Notes under the pieces: model-generated
Seen by the model: only the letters and a program-made list of their open reading frames with translations
What the model was told of the DNA's origin: nothing
The model's database searches: none
Part shown: in pieces, positions 50,374 to 59,161 of the stretch
How the letters are laid out: the number at the start of each line of letters is the position of its first letter
How positions within the stretch are numbered: the first letter of the stretch is position 1
NCBI GenBank assembly: GCA_020686985.1
Contig: JAJEPU010000002.1
Coordinates: forward strand, 62,001 to 126,000
Reading direction: 5' to 3'
From: Brotaphodocola catenula
GTDB taxonomy: Bacteria > Bacillota > Clostridia > Lachnospirales > Lachnospiraceae
DNA length: 64,000 bases
Position numbers and translations under genes: made by a program

Positions 50374-51351
50374 ATGCAGGTTATCACCGGAACGAGAGAG
50401 TTTCAGATCAGCGAACCGACGGTTGTGACAATCGGAAAATTTGACGGACGCCATAAAGGGCACCAGAAACTTCTGCGAAAGATGCAGGAGCTCAAGGAAA
50501 GCATGGGGCTTCGTATCGCAGTGTTTACGTTTGATATGGCGCCGATGGGAGTTGTGACGGGCCATCCGGTGACGGTGATTACAACGAACGAGGAACGTCG
50601 TCGGAAATTGGAGCGCATGGGTGTCGATTACCTTGTGGAATACCCGTTTGATCGGGAGATCGCCCATATGGACCCGGAGACTTTTGTGAAAAAGATTCTT
50701 GTTAGTCAGATGCATGCGAAGGCGATCACCGTGGGACCAGATTGCAGTTTCGGCTACATGGGTGCCGGAAATGTGGAATTGCTTCGGATTCTCTCAGACC
50801 AGTGCGGGTTTGAGGCAGTGATCATCGAGAAAGAGCAGGATGAGCACCGCGACATCAGCAGTACCTATGTGCGCGAGGAGCTTACGCTTGGCAACATCGA
50901 GAAGGCAAATGAGCTTCTCGGGGAGCCTTACACGATCGGCGGGACGGTTGTGCATGGCAATCATCTCGGCGGTCCGGTTCTCGGATTTCCGACCGTCAAC
51001 CTGCTTCCACCGCCAGAGAAACATCTTCCTCCGTTTGGGGTCTATGTGACTCGCATTCTGATTGATGAGAAGGAGCAGACTGTGGGAAGTCATCAGAGAG
51101 TTTTCGGCGGAATCAGCAACATCGGCAGAAAACCGACGATCAGCGGGGATAATCCGGTGAGTGTGGAGACCTACATCATGGGATTTGACGGAGATTTGTA
51201 CGGAAAACAGATCGAGGTTCAATTCCTGAATTTTGAGCGCCCGGAGATGAAGTTTGATTCGCTTGAGGCACTCAAGGAACGAATCGGAAAAGACCGGAAT
51301 TACGGGGAAATGTATTTTCGGGAACATCCGGAATTTTTGCGGGAGATTTAA
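50374..51351 (+). CDS. ribF: Bifunctional riboflavin kinase / FAD synthetase
   Basis: This 325-residue cytosolic enzyme makes FMN and FAD from riboflavin. The N-terminal adenylyltransferase domain has TIGKFDGRHKGHQKLL (nucleotide-binding HxGH) and a DISSTYVREEL motif. The C-terminal kinase domain has GTVVHGNHLGGPVLGFPTVNL and a KPTISG segment. Pro-Thr-Val-Asn replaces the usual PTAN, a mild change. It lies six bases after truB, ending the operon; a strong terminator follows about 75 bases later. Confidence 0.95.
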   Translation: MQVITGTREFQISEPTVVTIGKFDGRHKGHQKLLRKMQELKESMGLRIAVFTFDMAPMGVVTGHPVTVITTNEERRRKLERMGVDYLVEYPFDREIAHMDPETFVKKILVSQMHAKAITVGPDCSFGYMGAGNVELLRILSDQCGFEAVIIEKEQDEHRDISSTYVREELTLGNIEKANELLGEPYTIGGTVVHGNHLGGPVLGFPTVNLLPPPEKHLPPFGVYVTRILIDEKEQTVGSHQRVFGGISNIGRKPTISGDNPVSVETYIMGFDGDLYGKQIEVQFLNFERPEMKFDSLEALKERIGKDRNYGEMYFREHPEFLREI

Positions 51352-51425
51352 GTCGGGATAGTTCACAAAGAGAGTTTGTTTTGCGTCAGTGTTGAGATGA
51401 ATTTCAATAAAATGAGTGATTAGGG

Positions 51426-51464
51426 AGGAGTTTGACGTGCGCAGAGCATGTCGGACTCCTTTTT
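51426..51464 (+). terminator. Terminator after ribF
   Basis: A 15-base stem (51426-51440 with 51446-51460, including a few G-T pairs) has a 5-base loop and is followed by TTTT (51461-51464). It is a classical intrinsic terminator closing the rimP-ribF operon. Confidence 0.88.
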
Positions 51465-51549
51465 GTGATCTTCCCTGTGATACAGTTTGTGCAACACATG
51501 AATGGGAGTCAATTCTGCCAGAAAGGACATATAATAGGGTACGGACAGA

Positions 51550-51578
51550 TTGAAACTCGATCACTCAAATGCTATAAT
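51550..51578 (+). promoter_or_regulatory. Sigma-A promoter of the cysteine desulfurase gene
   Basis: TTGAAA (51550-51555) and TATAAT (51573-51578) are spaced by 17 bases. About 90 bases of leader precede the start at 51673. Confidence 0.75.
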
Positions 51579-51672
51579 AAAAAAATGAGTGTATATTTAG
51601 TACTGTAAAGTGAAAAACAGTTAGAGGATAAATGACAGAAAGTTTGAAGATTTTCCGGAAAGGAGGAGAAAA

Positions 51673-52854
51673 ATGGAAAAGAAAAATATTTATCTGGATC
51701 ATGCGGCGACGACGAGAACAAGACCGGAAGTCGTGGAAGCCATGTTGCCGTATTTTACAGAATTATATGGAAATCCTTCGTCTGTGTATGATTTCTCAGC
51801 GCCGTGTAAGCAGGCGGTTGCAAAGGCGAGGGAGATAATCGCAAAATCGATCGGGGCAAAGCCATCCGAGATCTATTTTACAGCGGGTGGAAGCGAGTCG
51901 GACAACTGGGCACTCGAGGCGACCGCAGATGCACTTAAGGACAAAGGTCGCCATATCATTACGAGTAAGATTGAGCACCATGCGATTCTTCACACCTGCG
52001 AGTATCTCGAGGGGCATGGATTTGAGGTGACCTATCTCGACGTGGATGAGAACGGAGTTGTGAAACTCGACGAGCTTCGTAAGGCGATCCGCCCGGACAC
52101 GATCCTGATCTCTGTGATGTATGCGAACAATGAGATCGGCACGATTCAGCCGATTGCAGAGATTGGAGCGATCGCGAAGGAACATGGAATCTGGTTCCAC
52201 ACAGATGCTGTGCAGGCTTATGCTCATGTCCCGATCGATGTCAATGAGAGCGGGATCGACATGATGAGTGCGAGCGGACATAAATTTGGCGGACCGAAGG
52301 GAATCGGTTTCCTCTATATCCGGAGCAACGTGAGAATCCGCGCGTTTATTCACGGGGGAGCGCAGGAGCGTGGACGCCGTGCAGGAACGGAGAATGTTCC
52401 GGGAATCGTCGGCATGGGAAAAGCGTCTGAGCTTGCGATGGAGACGATCAGGGAGCGCGCAGAGCGTGAGGTGGAGCTTCGCGAGTACCTGATTGAGCGT
52501 GTGATGGAGAGAATTCCTTACACCCGTGTCAATGGTCACCGGACGCTCCGTCTGCCGAACAACGTGAGCTTTGCATTCCAGTTTATTGAGGGGGAATCTT
52601 TGCTGATTGTCCTTGACAGCAAAGGAATCTGTGCCTCAAGTGGCTCGGCATGCAGTTCCGGTTCCCTCGAGCCGTCCCATGTGCTGATGGCGACGGGACT
52701 TCCGAAGGATATTGCCCACGGCTCCCTCCGCCTGACATTAGGAGAGGAAAATACGAAGGAAGAGCTTGACTATGTGGTTGACTGCATGGAGGAGACCGTG
52801 AAGCGCCTTCGCAAAATGTCTCCGAAATATGAGGCATTTGTAGCTGGTCAGTAG
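51673..52854 (+). CDS. nifS: Cysteine desulfurase (NifS/IscS class)
   Basis: This 393-residue PLP enzyme takes sulfur from cysteine as an enzyme persulfide. The PLP-Lys is in SASGHKFGGPKG and the catalytic Cys is in SSGSACSSGSLEPSHVL, whose loop length is of the class I (NifS/IscS) type. YLDHAATTRTRPEVVEAM at the N-terminus is diagnostic. The next gene is mnmA, for which it is the likely sulfur donor. In many Clostridia a nifU/iscU scaffold gene lies between them; none is present here, and the gap holds only a hairpin. Confidence 0.95.
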   Translation: MEKKNIYLDHAATTRTRPEVVEAMLPYFTELYGNPSSVYDFSAPCKQAVAKAREIIAKSIGAKPSEIYFTAGGSESDNWALEATADALKDKGRHIITSKIEHHAILHTCEYLEGHGFEVTYLDVDENGVVKLDELRKAIRPDTILISVMYANNEIGTIQPIAEIGAIAKEHGIWFHTDAVQAYAHVPIDVNESGIDMMSASGHKFGGPKGIGFLYIRSNVRIRAFIHGGAQERGRRAGTENVPGIVGMGKASELAMETIRERAEREVELREYLIERVMERIPYTRVNGHRTLRLPNNVSFAFQFIEGESLLIVLDSKGICASSGSACSSGSLEPSHVLMATGLPKDIAHGSLRLTLGEENTKEELDYVVDCMEETVKRLRKMSPKYEAFVAGQ

Positions 52855-52900
52855 GTCTGCGCACTTGTTGCGCTGACCGTAAGAAAACATAGGCTAGAAG

Positions 52901-52943
52901 GCAAAAATCCCATCGGCGTAGCCGATCGGAAATGGATTTTTGC
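52901..52943 (+). terminator. Hairpin between the cysteine desulfurase gene and mnmA
   Basis: The outer stem GCAAAAATCC/GGATTTTTGC (52901-52910 with 52934-52943) encloses ATCGGC-GTA-GCCGAT. The T run is inside the 3' arm, as in bidirectional A/T-tract terminators. It may cause partial termination before mnmA. Confidence 0.5.
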
Positions 52944-53047
52944 TCATAACTATGAATAGAGGAATGTGTGGATGGACTGTATGAGAATTCGACAGACCAG
53001 ATTCTTTGTTAGAAATTTTGTGACTGTGAAGGCTGATAAGGGATGAA

Positions 53048-54172
53048 ATGAAACAGTTACGAACAGGTGGAAGAGGAAAAGAAAGGAAGACACGATTGGC
53101 GAAGAAAGTAGTAGTAGGAATGTCGGGCGGAGTGGACTCCTCCGTCGCAGCATGGCTTTTAAAACAACAGGGGTATGACGTGGTTGGCGTGACGATGCAG
53201 ATCTGGCAGGATGAGGACAGCAGTGTCGTTCAGGAGAACGGTGGATGCTGTGGTCTCTCGGCTGTGGATGATGCGAGACGGGTTGCATGGGAGATCGGAA
53301 TCCCCTATTATGTAATGAATTTCCGTGATGAGTTCAAGGAACATGTGATGGATTATTTCGTGGCAGAGTATTTAAGAGGTCACACTCCGAATCCGTGTAT
53401 TGCGTGCAACCGCTATGTGAAGTGGGAGTCTCTGCTTCACCGCAGTCTTGCGATCGGAGCAGATTATATTGCGACAGGTCATTATGCGCGCGTGGACAAA
53501 TTGCCAAATGGCAGATATGCGCTGAAAAAATCAGTGACTTCTGCAAAGGATCAGACGTATGCGCTCTACAACCTGACTCAGGATCAGCTTGCGCGGACTC
53601 TGATGCCGGTCGGAGATTACACGAAGGATGAGATCCGGAGCATTGCCGATGAGGCGGGACTTCCGGTTGCGCATAAGGCGGACAGTCAGGAGATTTGCTT
53701 TATCCCGGATCACGACTATGCGAAGTTTATTGAGGAGAATGCACAGAATGTGCCGGGACCGGGCAATTTTGTGGATAAGAACGGAGTAATTCTCGGTCGT
53801 CATGAGGGCATCACGCACTATACGATCGGTCAGAGAAAGGGACTCAATCTTGCGATGGGGCGTCCGGTGTTTGTGACGGAGATCCGCCCGGAGACGAACG
53901 AGGTTGTGATCGGAGATGGAACCGATGTTTTCACCGATTATCTTGTCTGTGACCGCATCAACTGGATGAGTGTTGATGGACTGCATGGAGAGGAGCGGGA
54001 GATTGTTGCAAAGATTCGTTACAGCCACAAAGGTGCGCCGTGTATGATCCGCGAGATTGGGGAGGATCGCGTGGAGTGCCGGTTCCTTGAGCCGGTGCGC
54101 GCTGTGACACCGGGACAGGCGGTTGTGTTCTATGATGGAGATTATGTAATGGGGGGAGGTACTATTTTATGA
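53048..54172 (+). CDS. mnmA: tRNA-specific 2-thiouridylase
   Basis: This enzyme thiolates the wobble uridine (s2U34) of Lys, Glu and Gln tRNAs, using ATP and a persulfide from a cysteine desulfurase. The PP-loop [12 protein letters not shown], the catalytic [12 protein letters not shown] cysteine and the second Cys in [13 protein letters not shown] are intact. The start is uncertain: ATG 53048 gives 374 residues, whereas TTG 53096 (after AAAGGAAG) gives 358 and fits the usual N-terminus better. Its stop overlaps the amidase gene start by ATGA. Confidence 0.95.
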   Translation: MKQLRTGGRGKERKTRLAKKVVVGMSGGVDSSVAAWLLKQQGYDVVGVTMQIWQDEDSSVVQENGGCCGLSAVDDARRVAWEIGIPYYVMNFRDEFKEHVMDYFVAEYLRGHTPNPCIACNRYVKWESLLHRSLAIGADYIATGHYARVDKLPNGRYALKKSVTSAKDQTYALYNLTQDQLARTLMPVGDYTKDEIRSIADEAGLPVAHKADSQEICFIPDHDYAKFIEENAQNVPGPGNFVDKNGVILGRHEGITHYTIGQRKGLNLAMGRPVFVTEIRPETNEVVIGDGTDVFTDYLVCDRINWMSVDGLHGEEREIVAKIRYSHKGAPCMIREIGEDRVECRFLEPVRAVTPGQAVVFYDGDYVMGGGTIL

Positions 54173-55446
54173 GAAAGAGAGTGATGTGTGCGGTTGCAGT
54201 GATGACGGTTGCAGTGATGGCGAGCGGATGTCAGAAGCAGGAACAAGCTGGCGATGGCAGTGTTTCGGCAGTTTCGACAGTTTCAGCAGAGACTTCTTCG
54301 GCGGAAACTTTGGTTTCTCAGTTTCAGGGGACAGAAACGCCGGAACTTGTGCAGACGACCACGGCTACACTTGAAATGCAGAAGAGCGCACATGAGACGG
54401 AGCGAACGATGATGCCGATGGAGACGAGAAATGAGACGGTCTATGTCAATGCGGATCAGCTCAATGTGCGCAAAGAGCCTGGAACAACGGCAAAAATTGC
54501 CGGGAGAGTCAACCGCGGAGATACGCTTACGAGAATCGGATACAGCGATGAGTGGAGTCAGGTGATGTACAACGGCTCTGTGTGCTATGTTGCGACGACC
54601 TATCTGAGCACAGAAAAGGTGGAACCGACTGTGACGAAGACGGTTTCTGTTGATTCCACAATTTCTACAACGTCTCAGAGTGTTCCGGAAAATGCAGTTG
54701 TCGTCTCTCTGAATCCGCAGTGGACGTATGCGGGATTTGCGAAGATTACGTCGGGTTCTGCCCTGCTGTATCAGTCAACTTCTGCCTCAAGAAATGGAAA
54801 AGTGGTCTGCGTGAATGCGGGACACGGAACGAAGGGTGGATCTTCCGTCAAGACCCAGTGTCATCCGGACGGAACGCCGAAGGTGACCGGAGGAACTACG
54901 GGAGCCGGTGCAACCTCGGCAGTCGCAGTTTCCGGCGGAACTACCTTTCAGGATGGAACACCGGAGGCGAAGGTAACGCTTCAGGCGGCCCAGAAACTCA
55001 GAGACAAACTTCTCGATAAGGGATATGATGTGTTGATGATCCGCGACAGCGATGATGTTCAGCTCGACAACATTGCAAGAACCGTGATTGCGAACAACAT
55101 GGCAGATTGTCATATCGCTCTGCACTGGGATTCCACGAAGAATGACAAGGGCGCATTTTATATGAGTGTTCCTGATGTCGCATCCTACCGTGCGATGGAG
55201 CCGGTTGCCTCGAACTGGCAGAAACATCATGCACTCGGTGACAGCCTGATCACGGGTCTGAGAAGTGCCGGAGTCAAGATTTTCTCAAGCGGAACAATGG
55301 CAATGGATCTGACGCAGACCTCCTACTCCACGATTCCGTCTGTGGATATTGAGCTTGGAGACACGGCATCTGATCACTCCTCGGCAACGCTGAACACACT
55401 TGCAGACGGACTCGCGGAGGGCATTGACCAGTTCTTTGAGAGATAA
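54169..55446 (+). CDS. N-acetylmuramoyl-L-alanine amidase lipoprotein with SH3 domain
   Basis: This 425-residue exported lipoprotein has lipobox VMASGC with Cys21. A Ser/Thr-rich linker precedes a bacterial SH3 domain (about 88-145, with [19 protein letters not shown]) and a C-terminal Amidase_3 domain (about 205-425). Zinc-ligand candidates are the His of [10 protein letters not shown], the Glu of TPEAKVTL and the His of IALHWDST, with the catalytic Glu in VDIELGD. It should cut the MurNAc-L-Ala bond in peptidoglycan, for growth, separation or spore morphogenesis. It is translationally coupled to mnmA through the ATGA overlap, an unrelated partner. Confidence 0.88.
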   Translation: MRKRVMCAVAVMTVAVMASGCQKQEQAGDGSVSAVSTVSAETSSAETLVSQFQGTETPELVQTTTATLEMQKSAHETERTMMPMETRNETVYVNADQLNVRKEPGTTAKIAGRVNRGDTLTRIGYSDEWSQVMYNGSVCYVATTYLSTEKVEPTVTKTVSVDSTISTTSQSVPENAVVVSLNPQWTYAGFAKITSGSALLYQSTSASRNGKVVCVNAGHGTKGGSSVKTQCHPDGTPKVTGGTTGAGATSAVAVSGGTTFQDGTPEAKVTLQAAQKLRDKLLDKGYDVLMIRDSDDVQLDNIARTVIANNMADCHIALHWDSTKNDKGAFYMSVPDVASYRAMEPVASNWQKHHALGDSLITGLRSAGVKIFSSGTMAMDLTQTSYSTIPSVDIELGDTASDHSSATLNTLADGLAEGIDQFFER

Positions 55447-55558
55447 TCCAATCCATTTAATTTGTTTTTTGAGAAGTTGTCGAAAATAAGAGGAAATCGA
55501 AAGAGAATCATAGGAAAGCTCAAGAAAAATAATTAAGAGAAATCTAAATTCTATTAAT

Positions 55559-55587
55559 TTTACTTATGATTCCTCCTGTGATATGAT
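55559..55587 (+). promoter_or_regulatory. Sigma-A promoter of the glucarate dehydratase gene
   Basis: TTTACT (55559-55564) and TATGAT (55582-55587) are 17 bases apart, about 75 bases upstream of the start at 55664. Confidence 0.55.
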
Positions 55588-55663
55588 GGTGTCAGTGAGA
55601 GATACAAACACTTATGCAAAACAGAAAAACAAACAGGCATTCAAATATAAGGAGGGTATTCAC

Positions 55664-56998
55664 ATGATTCCAACAATCACAAAAATGGAAGTTTTCCCGG
55701 TAGCAGGTCATGACTGCATGGAGCTGAACTTGAGCGGTGCTCATGCTCCGTACTTCACCCGTAACATTGTTATCCTGACTGACAGCGAGGGCAATGAGGG
55801 TATCGGTGAGGTTCCGGGCGGTGAGAAGATTACCGATGCTTTAGAGAAGATCAAGGATATCGTGATCGGAACGAGCATTGCAGATTACAAGCAGACCCTG
55901 AACAAGATTCGTGCATGGCTGTCTTCCAATGTAAAGGATGACAAGCGTGGTCTTCAGACCTTCGATCTGCGTGTCGGTGTACATGTAGTGACCGCAGTAG
56001 AGGCTCCGCTTCTCGACCTTCTCGGCAAGTTCTTAAACGTTCCGGCAGCCGCTCTGATGGGTGACGGCATTCAGCGTGACAAGGTACGTTTCCTGTCCTA
56101 CCTCTTCTATGTTGGAGATCGCAAGAAGACGGATCTGGAGTATGAGGAAGAGCCGGATTCCGATTGCGATTGGTATCGTCTGCGTCATGAGGAGGCTGTA
56201 ACTCCGGAGGCAATCGTTGCTTTAGCAAAGGCAACCAACGAGAAGTACGGTTTCGAGGACTTCAAGTTAAAGGGTGGCGTTTTCACTCCTCAGGAGGAGT
56301 TACAGGCTGTAACCGCAATCAAGGAAGCATTCCCGAATGCGCGTGTAGACCTTGACCCGAACGGTTGCTGGAGCTTAAAAGAGGCTCTGGAAGTTGCACC
56401 GGGACTGAAGAAGGTTCTGGCTTACTGTGAGGATCCGTGTGGTGCTGAGGATGGTTTCTCTGGCCGTGAGGTTATGGCAGAGTTCAGAAAGGCAACGATG
56501 ATGCCGACCGCAACCAACATGATCAACACCGACTGGAGACAGATGTGCCATGCAATCGCTCTTCAGAGTGTTGATATTCCGTTAGCAGATCCGCACTTCT
56601 GGACGATGGAAGGTTCCGTTCGTGTTGGTCAGCTCTGCAACGACTTCGGTCTGATGTGGGGATGCCATTCCAACAACCACTTCGATATTTCTCTGGCTAT
56701 GGTTGTACAGTGTGCAGCAGCAATCCCGGGCAAGATGAACGGTATTGATACCCACTGGATCTGGCAGGAGGGCCGTGAGCGCCTGACCAAGGAGCCGTTA
56801 CAGATCGTTGGCGGATGCATCGACCTGCCGAAGAAGCCGGGTCTCGGTGTTGAAGTAGATCGTGATCAGATCATGAAGGCTCATCAGCTGTACATGGACA
56901 AGTGCTATGGCAAGGGTGCTCGTAACGATGCTGTTGGTATGCAGTACCTGATCCCGGGCTGGAAGTTCGACAACAAGAAGCCGTGTATGGTTCGATAA
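55664..56998 (+). CDS. gudD: Glucarate dehydratase (enolase superfamily)
   Basis: This 444-residue cytosolic enzyme dehydrates D-glucarate or L-idarate to 5-keto-4-deoxy-glucarate. Enolase-superfamily features are the catalytic KxK-like segment FKLKGGVF, metal ligand Asp in [10 protein letters not shown], Glu in YCEDPCG, and the His base in CHSNNHFD. Length and the C-terminal [16 protein letters not shown] match GudD. The start has AAGGAGGG upstream. No glucarate permease, aldolase or garK/garR gene is nearby, so the pathway partners must be elsewhere. Codon use is highly biased (GGT, AAG, CCG), suggesting strong expression. Confidence 0.93.
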   Translation: MIPTITKMEVFPVAGHDCMELNLSGAHAPYFTRNIVILTDSEGNEGIGEVPGGEKITDALEKIKDIVIGTSIADYKQTLNKIRAWLSSNVKDDKRGLQTFDLRVGVHVVTAVEAPLLDLLGKFLNVPAAALMGDGIQRDKVRFLSYLFYVGDRKKTDLEYEEEPDSDCDWYRLRHEEAVTPEAIVALAKATNEKYGFEDFKLKGGVFTPQEELQAVTAIKEAFPNARVDLDPNGCWSLKEALEVAPGLKKVLAYCEDPCGAEDGFSGREVMAEFRKATMMPTATNMINTDWRQMCHAIALQSVDIPLADPHFWTMEGSVRVGQLCNDFGLMWGCHSNNHFDISLAMVVQCAAAIPGKMNGIDTHWIWQEGRERLTKEPLQIVGGCIDLPKKPGLGVEVDRDQIMKAHQLYMDKCYGKGARNDAVGMQYLIPGWKFDNKKPCMVR

Positions 56999-57069
56999 GC
57001 GAGACTGGCGAGCTTGATACAACTGCTGTGAACTCAAAAATCCCATAAAAATCCTGTATAGATAAAGAG

Positions 57070-57109
57070 GGCTGTCGCATTGGTAAATGTATTTTACTGT
57101 GCGACAGCC
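57070..57109. terminator. Bidirectional terminator between gudD and fic
   Basis: GGCTGTCGCA (57070-57079) and TGCGACAGCC (57100-57109) are perfect complements, with an inner GTAAA/TTTAC stem. TATTTTC follows on the forward strand and CTCTTTATC on the reverse strand. The two convergent genes share it. Confidence 0.8.
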
Positions 57110-57117
57110 TATTTTCA

Positions 57118-58164
57118 TTAAATACGGACGTAACCAGTAGCAGGTCCTGAACCTACCTTCGCAATATATCCACTTTTGACTAAATCTGTTAAAGTTCTTT
57201 CTACTGTAACTTTACTTATATCAGGACAAAGTTCCATGATTTCTTTTTTTGTGATTTTTCCCACTTTTTTATCAATTATCGTTTTTATTCTTTCAGACTT
57301 AGAAAGTTTACGATACTTTAAATGTTCAACGCGATTTTCAAATTCATTATAGGCTTTTATTATTATGCCCAAATAATATTTTACAAATGGCTCATAACTG
57401 TTTTCATTTTCATGCCAGCCAATAGAGCTTGTTTGTAGAGCTTCATAATAAGTTTCTTTTGTTTTTTCAATCAGCATTTCCATACTGACATATTTTCCAA
57501 CAATATACCCTGCTTTATAAAAAAGCAAGAGTGTCAACAATCGACTCATACGACCATTGCCATCATTAAATGGATGGATACACAGAAAATCCAGAATAAA
57601 CATAGGAATGAGGATTAATTTATCAATGCGATCGGCATCCCATGCTTCTAAAAAACGGGTACAAAGTTCATCCATTACATCTGCGGTTTGAAATGCAGGG
57701 ACAGGAATAAAGCGTATTTTCTGATGACCGTCAGCATCTGTTTCAGCAATTACGTTATCTGAATTCTTATAGTTACCGCCAGTGCTCCCTTGAGAATATG
57801 AGTATAAATCACGATGTAACTGCAAAATAATAGTTTGCCTTGGAGTGATATATTCATAGCTCTCATGAATTGTGGCAAGAACCTCGCGGTAACCAGCAAT
57901 TTCCTGTTCAGAACGATTTCGGGGCTCAGCCTTTTGGCTTACCAGTTCCTCCAGTCGTTTGTCGCTTGTAAAAATGCCTTCAATTCTGTTAGACGCACCA
58001 GTACTTTGAATAAGTGCAACTTCCAGCAAGGTTTTTAGTTCATCAATATTAGCCTCTAAAAATAATTCCTGCTTACCTTTATGTTCATGGATACTTCCAA
58101 TCATCTGAACAATTTCGGGAGTCAACAGTTTTTCTGGATTTGTAATATAGTCAAATGCTCTCAT
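57118..58164 (-). CDS. fic: Fic-family protein (AMPylase type) with C-terminal winged helix
   Basis: This 348-residue protein has an N-terminal Fic_N-type helical region with an inhibitory-helix motif SNRIEG (about 60-65), the Fic core with HPFNDGNGRMSRL (about 203-215), and a C-terminal winged helix (about 280-348). Fic enzymes transfer AMP or other nucleotide parts to proteins. The intact motif suggests activity held in check by the inhibitory Glu. The gene is clearly more A+T-rich than its neighbours, which points to transfer. ATG 58164 follows AAGGAG. Its promoter is covered by repeated operator-like sites, and the winged helix may bind them. Confidence 0.88.
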   Translation of the reverse strand: MRAFDYITNPEKLLTPEIVQMIGSIHEHKGKQELFLEANIDELKTLLEVALIQSTGASNRIEGIFTSDKRLEELVSQKAEPRNRSEQEIAGYREVLATIHESYEYITPRQTIILQLHRDLYSYSQGSTGGNYKNSDNVIAETDADGHQKIRFIPVPAFQTADVMDELCTRFLEAWDADRIDKLILIPMFILDFLCIHPFNDGNGRMSRLLTLLLFYKAGYIVGKYVSMEMLIEKTKETYYEALQTSSIGWHENENSYEPFVKYYLGIIIKAYNEFENRVEHLKYRKLSKSERIKTIIDKKVGKITKKEIMELCPDISKVTVERTLTDLVKSGYIAKVGSGPATGYVRI

Positions 58165-58185
58165 ATACATCTCCTTCATTTCATC

Positions 58186-58245
58186 ATTATCTCCATCATT
58201 TTATCATAATATGATGGAGATTCCAATATAGATGATGGAGATAAT
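58186..58245 (-). promoter_or_regulatory. fic promoter with three operator-like repeats
   Basis: ATTATCTCCATCAT (58186-58199) is perfectly inverted at 58232-58245 (ATGATGGAGATAAT), and a third copy, ATGATGGAGAT, is at 58211-58221. On the reverse strand a promoter TTGGAA (58226-58221), 17 bases, TAAAAT (58203-58198) is embedded among them, so a bound protein would block RNA polymerase. Confidence 0.7.
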
Positions 58246-58496
58246 ATCTTTTTATCATTTTAATCTAAATGATGTTGCTACATATTAGCATGAAAGTTTC
58301 TTTTTTATTTTATGGAAATATTCCCTACTTTGTCCCAATAAATTTTTGGTAAAATGGGGATTTTTTTCTTAAAAGAGCTTCCTGTATAATTCAAAGTGTG
58401 GAGAGTAAATGATTTTACAAAAATAGATACCTAAGTTAAACTGTTATTGCTGACCGGCCAGCTAGCAAATGAGCAGAATAAGGAAGGTATCTACAA
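58246..58496. other. AT-rich gap upstream of the IS110 remnant
   Basis: This 251-base A+T-rich stretch has poly-T runs and a TATAAT at about 58384 without a good -35. The last 60 bases resemble the 5' leader of IS110-family elements. No gene is seen. Confidence 0.5.
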
Positions 58497-58652
58497 ATGA
58501 ATTCTACACAAAATAAGAAGATTGAGCAAGTAAAAGAAACAACAATGATTGTTGGCAGTGAAAAGCATTATTTCAGAGCTTTTAACTGGAGAGGCATCGA
58601 GCTTACCAGAAAGCCTGTAGCGTTTTCAAACTCTATTGGAAACCACGCCTGA
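58497..58652 (+). pseudogene. IS110-family transposase, N-terminal remnant
   Basis: A 51-codon frame starts with ATG at 58497 after AAGGAAGG. Its product (MNSTQNKKIEQVKETTMIVG, then HYFRAFNWRGIELTRKPVAFSN) resembles the N-terminus of IS110-family DEDD transposases. The segment with the first catalytic Asp, normally just after the VVG strand, is missing, and the frame ends in TGA after about 50 of roughly 400 residues. It is a non-functional scar. Confidence 0.65.
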
Positions 58653-58665
58653 TGGCGTAGGAAAC

Positions 58666-58914
58666 GGAGACTTCAGACGTGGTAATTCATGGAGGATTTG
58701 AGCAGGCGAGGCGAAGATGAATGAGGGAGATCAGTTCTACGCAAAGGCTCATGAAGTACATACCTCAATGATTCAGAAGGAAGCTGGCGGAGAAAAGACC
58801 GAATTTTCCCTGATTCTGATGCATGCGGAAGACCAGATGGCAGGCACGGAGATGGCAAAGGTGCTTGCGACCGAGGTCATTGACGTTTACAAAAAATTAC
58901 TTCTTGAAAAGTAA
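58666..58914 (+). pseudogene. PTS lactose/cellobiose-family IIA, truncated remnant
   Basis: From the ATG at 58717 the frame encodes 65 residues matching the C-terminal half of lactose/cellobiose IIA proteins: AKAHEVHTSMIQKEAGGEKT, then LILMHAEDQM containing the phosphorylatable His, then the final helix. Upstream codons in the same frame (from about 58666) continue weakly but contain a TGA at 58699. The first helices of the three-helix bundle are absent, and no IIB or IIC gene is near. It is fused to the IS110 scar, so the deletion may be IS-mediated. Confidence 0.75.
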
Positions 58915-58927
58915 ATTCTGATTTTGC

Positions 58928-58956
58928 TTTACAATTTTCCTAAGATCGTATATAAT
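58928..58956 (+). promoter_or_regulatory. Promoter of tRNA-Ser
   Basis: TTTACA (58928-58933) and TATAAT (58951-58956) have 17-base spacing, 25 bases before the tRNA. It is near consensus. Confidence 0.8.
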
Positions 58957-58981
58957 GGAAAAGCTGGCAGGTGCCAGCTAC

Positions 58982-59069
58982 GGAGATGTACCCAAGTGGC
59001 TGAAGGGTCCGCACTCGAAATGCGGTAGGTCGGGTAACCGGCGCGAGGGTTCAAATCCCTCCATCTCCG
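58982..59069 (+). tRNA. tRNA-Ser (anticodon CGA)
   Basis: This 88-base class II tRNA has acceptor GGAGATG (58982-58988) pairing with CATCTCC (59062-59068), discriminator G at 59069, and anticodon stem CCGCA/TGCGG with anticodon CGA at 59016-59018. It has a long variable arm and T-loop GTTCAAAT. The 3' CCA is not encoded. It reads UCG codons. tRNA genes of this kind are common integration sites; the flank upstream carries decayed mobile DNA. Confidence 0.96.
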
Positions 59070-59072
59070 TTG

Positions 59073-59107
59073 AAAACCGGACTCGGGCGACTGAGACCGG
59101 TTTTTTT
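59073..59107 (+). terminator. Terminator after tRNA-Ser
   Basis: AAAACCGG (59073-59080) pairs with CCGGTTTT (59097-59104), with a T run of seven from 59101. It ends the tRNA transcript just upstream of the HAD gene. Confidence 0.85.
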
Positions 59108-59161
59108 CGTATTATGATAAAAAAACAGGCAGGTATTTTCAGGGAAAAGAGGAGGCGCGGA

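Larger units (their letters stand above)
51352..51672. other. 321-base gap between ribF and the cysteine desulfurase gene
   Basis: It contains the ribF terminator and the promoter of the cysteine desulfurase gene. No rpsO, which often follows ribF in Firmicutes, and no iscR-like regulator gene is present. Confidence 0.7.

Noticed and set aside
58955-59161. Upstream extension of the HAD phosphatase frame
   Set aside because: It would run through tRNA-Ser and its terminator; the ATG at 59162 has a clear ribosome binding site and begins at the family N-terminus.
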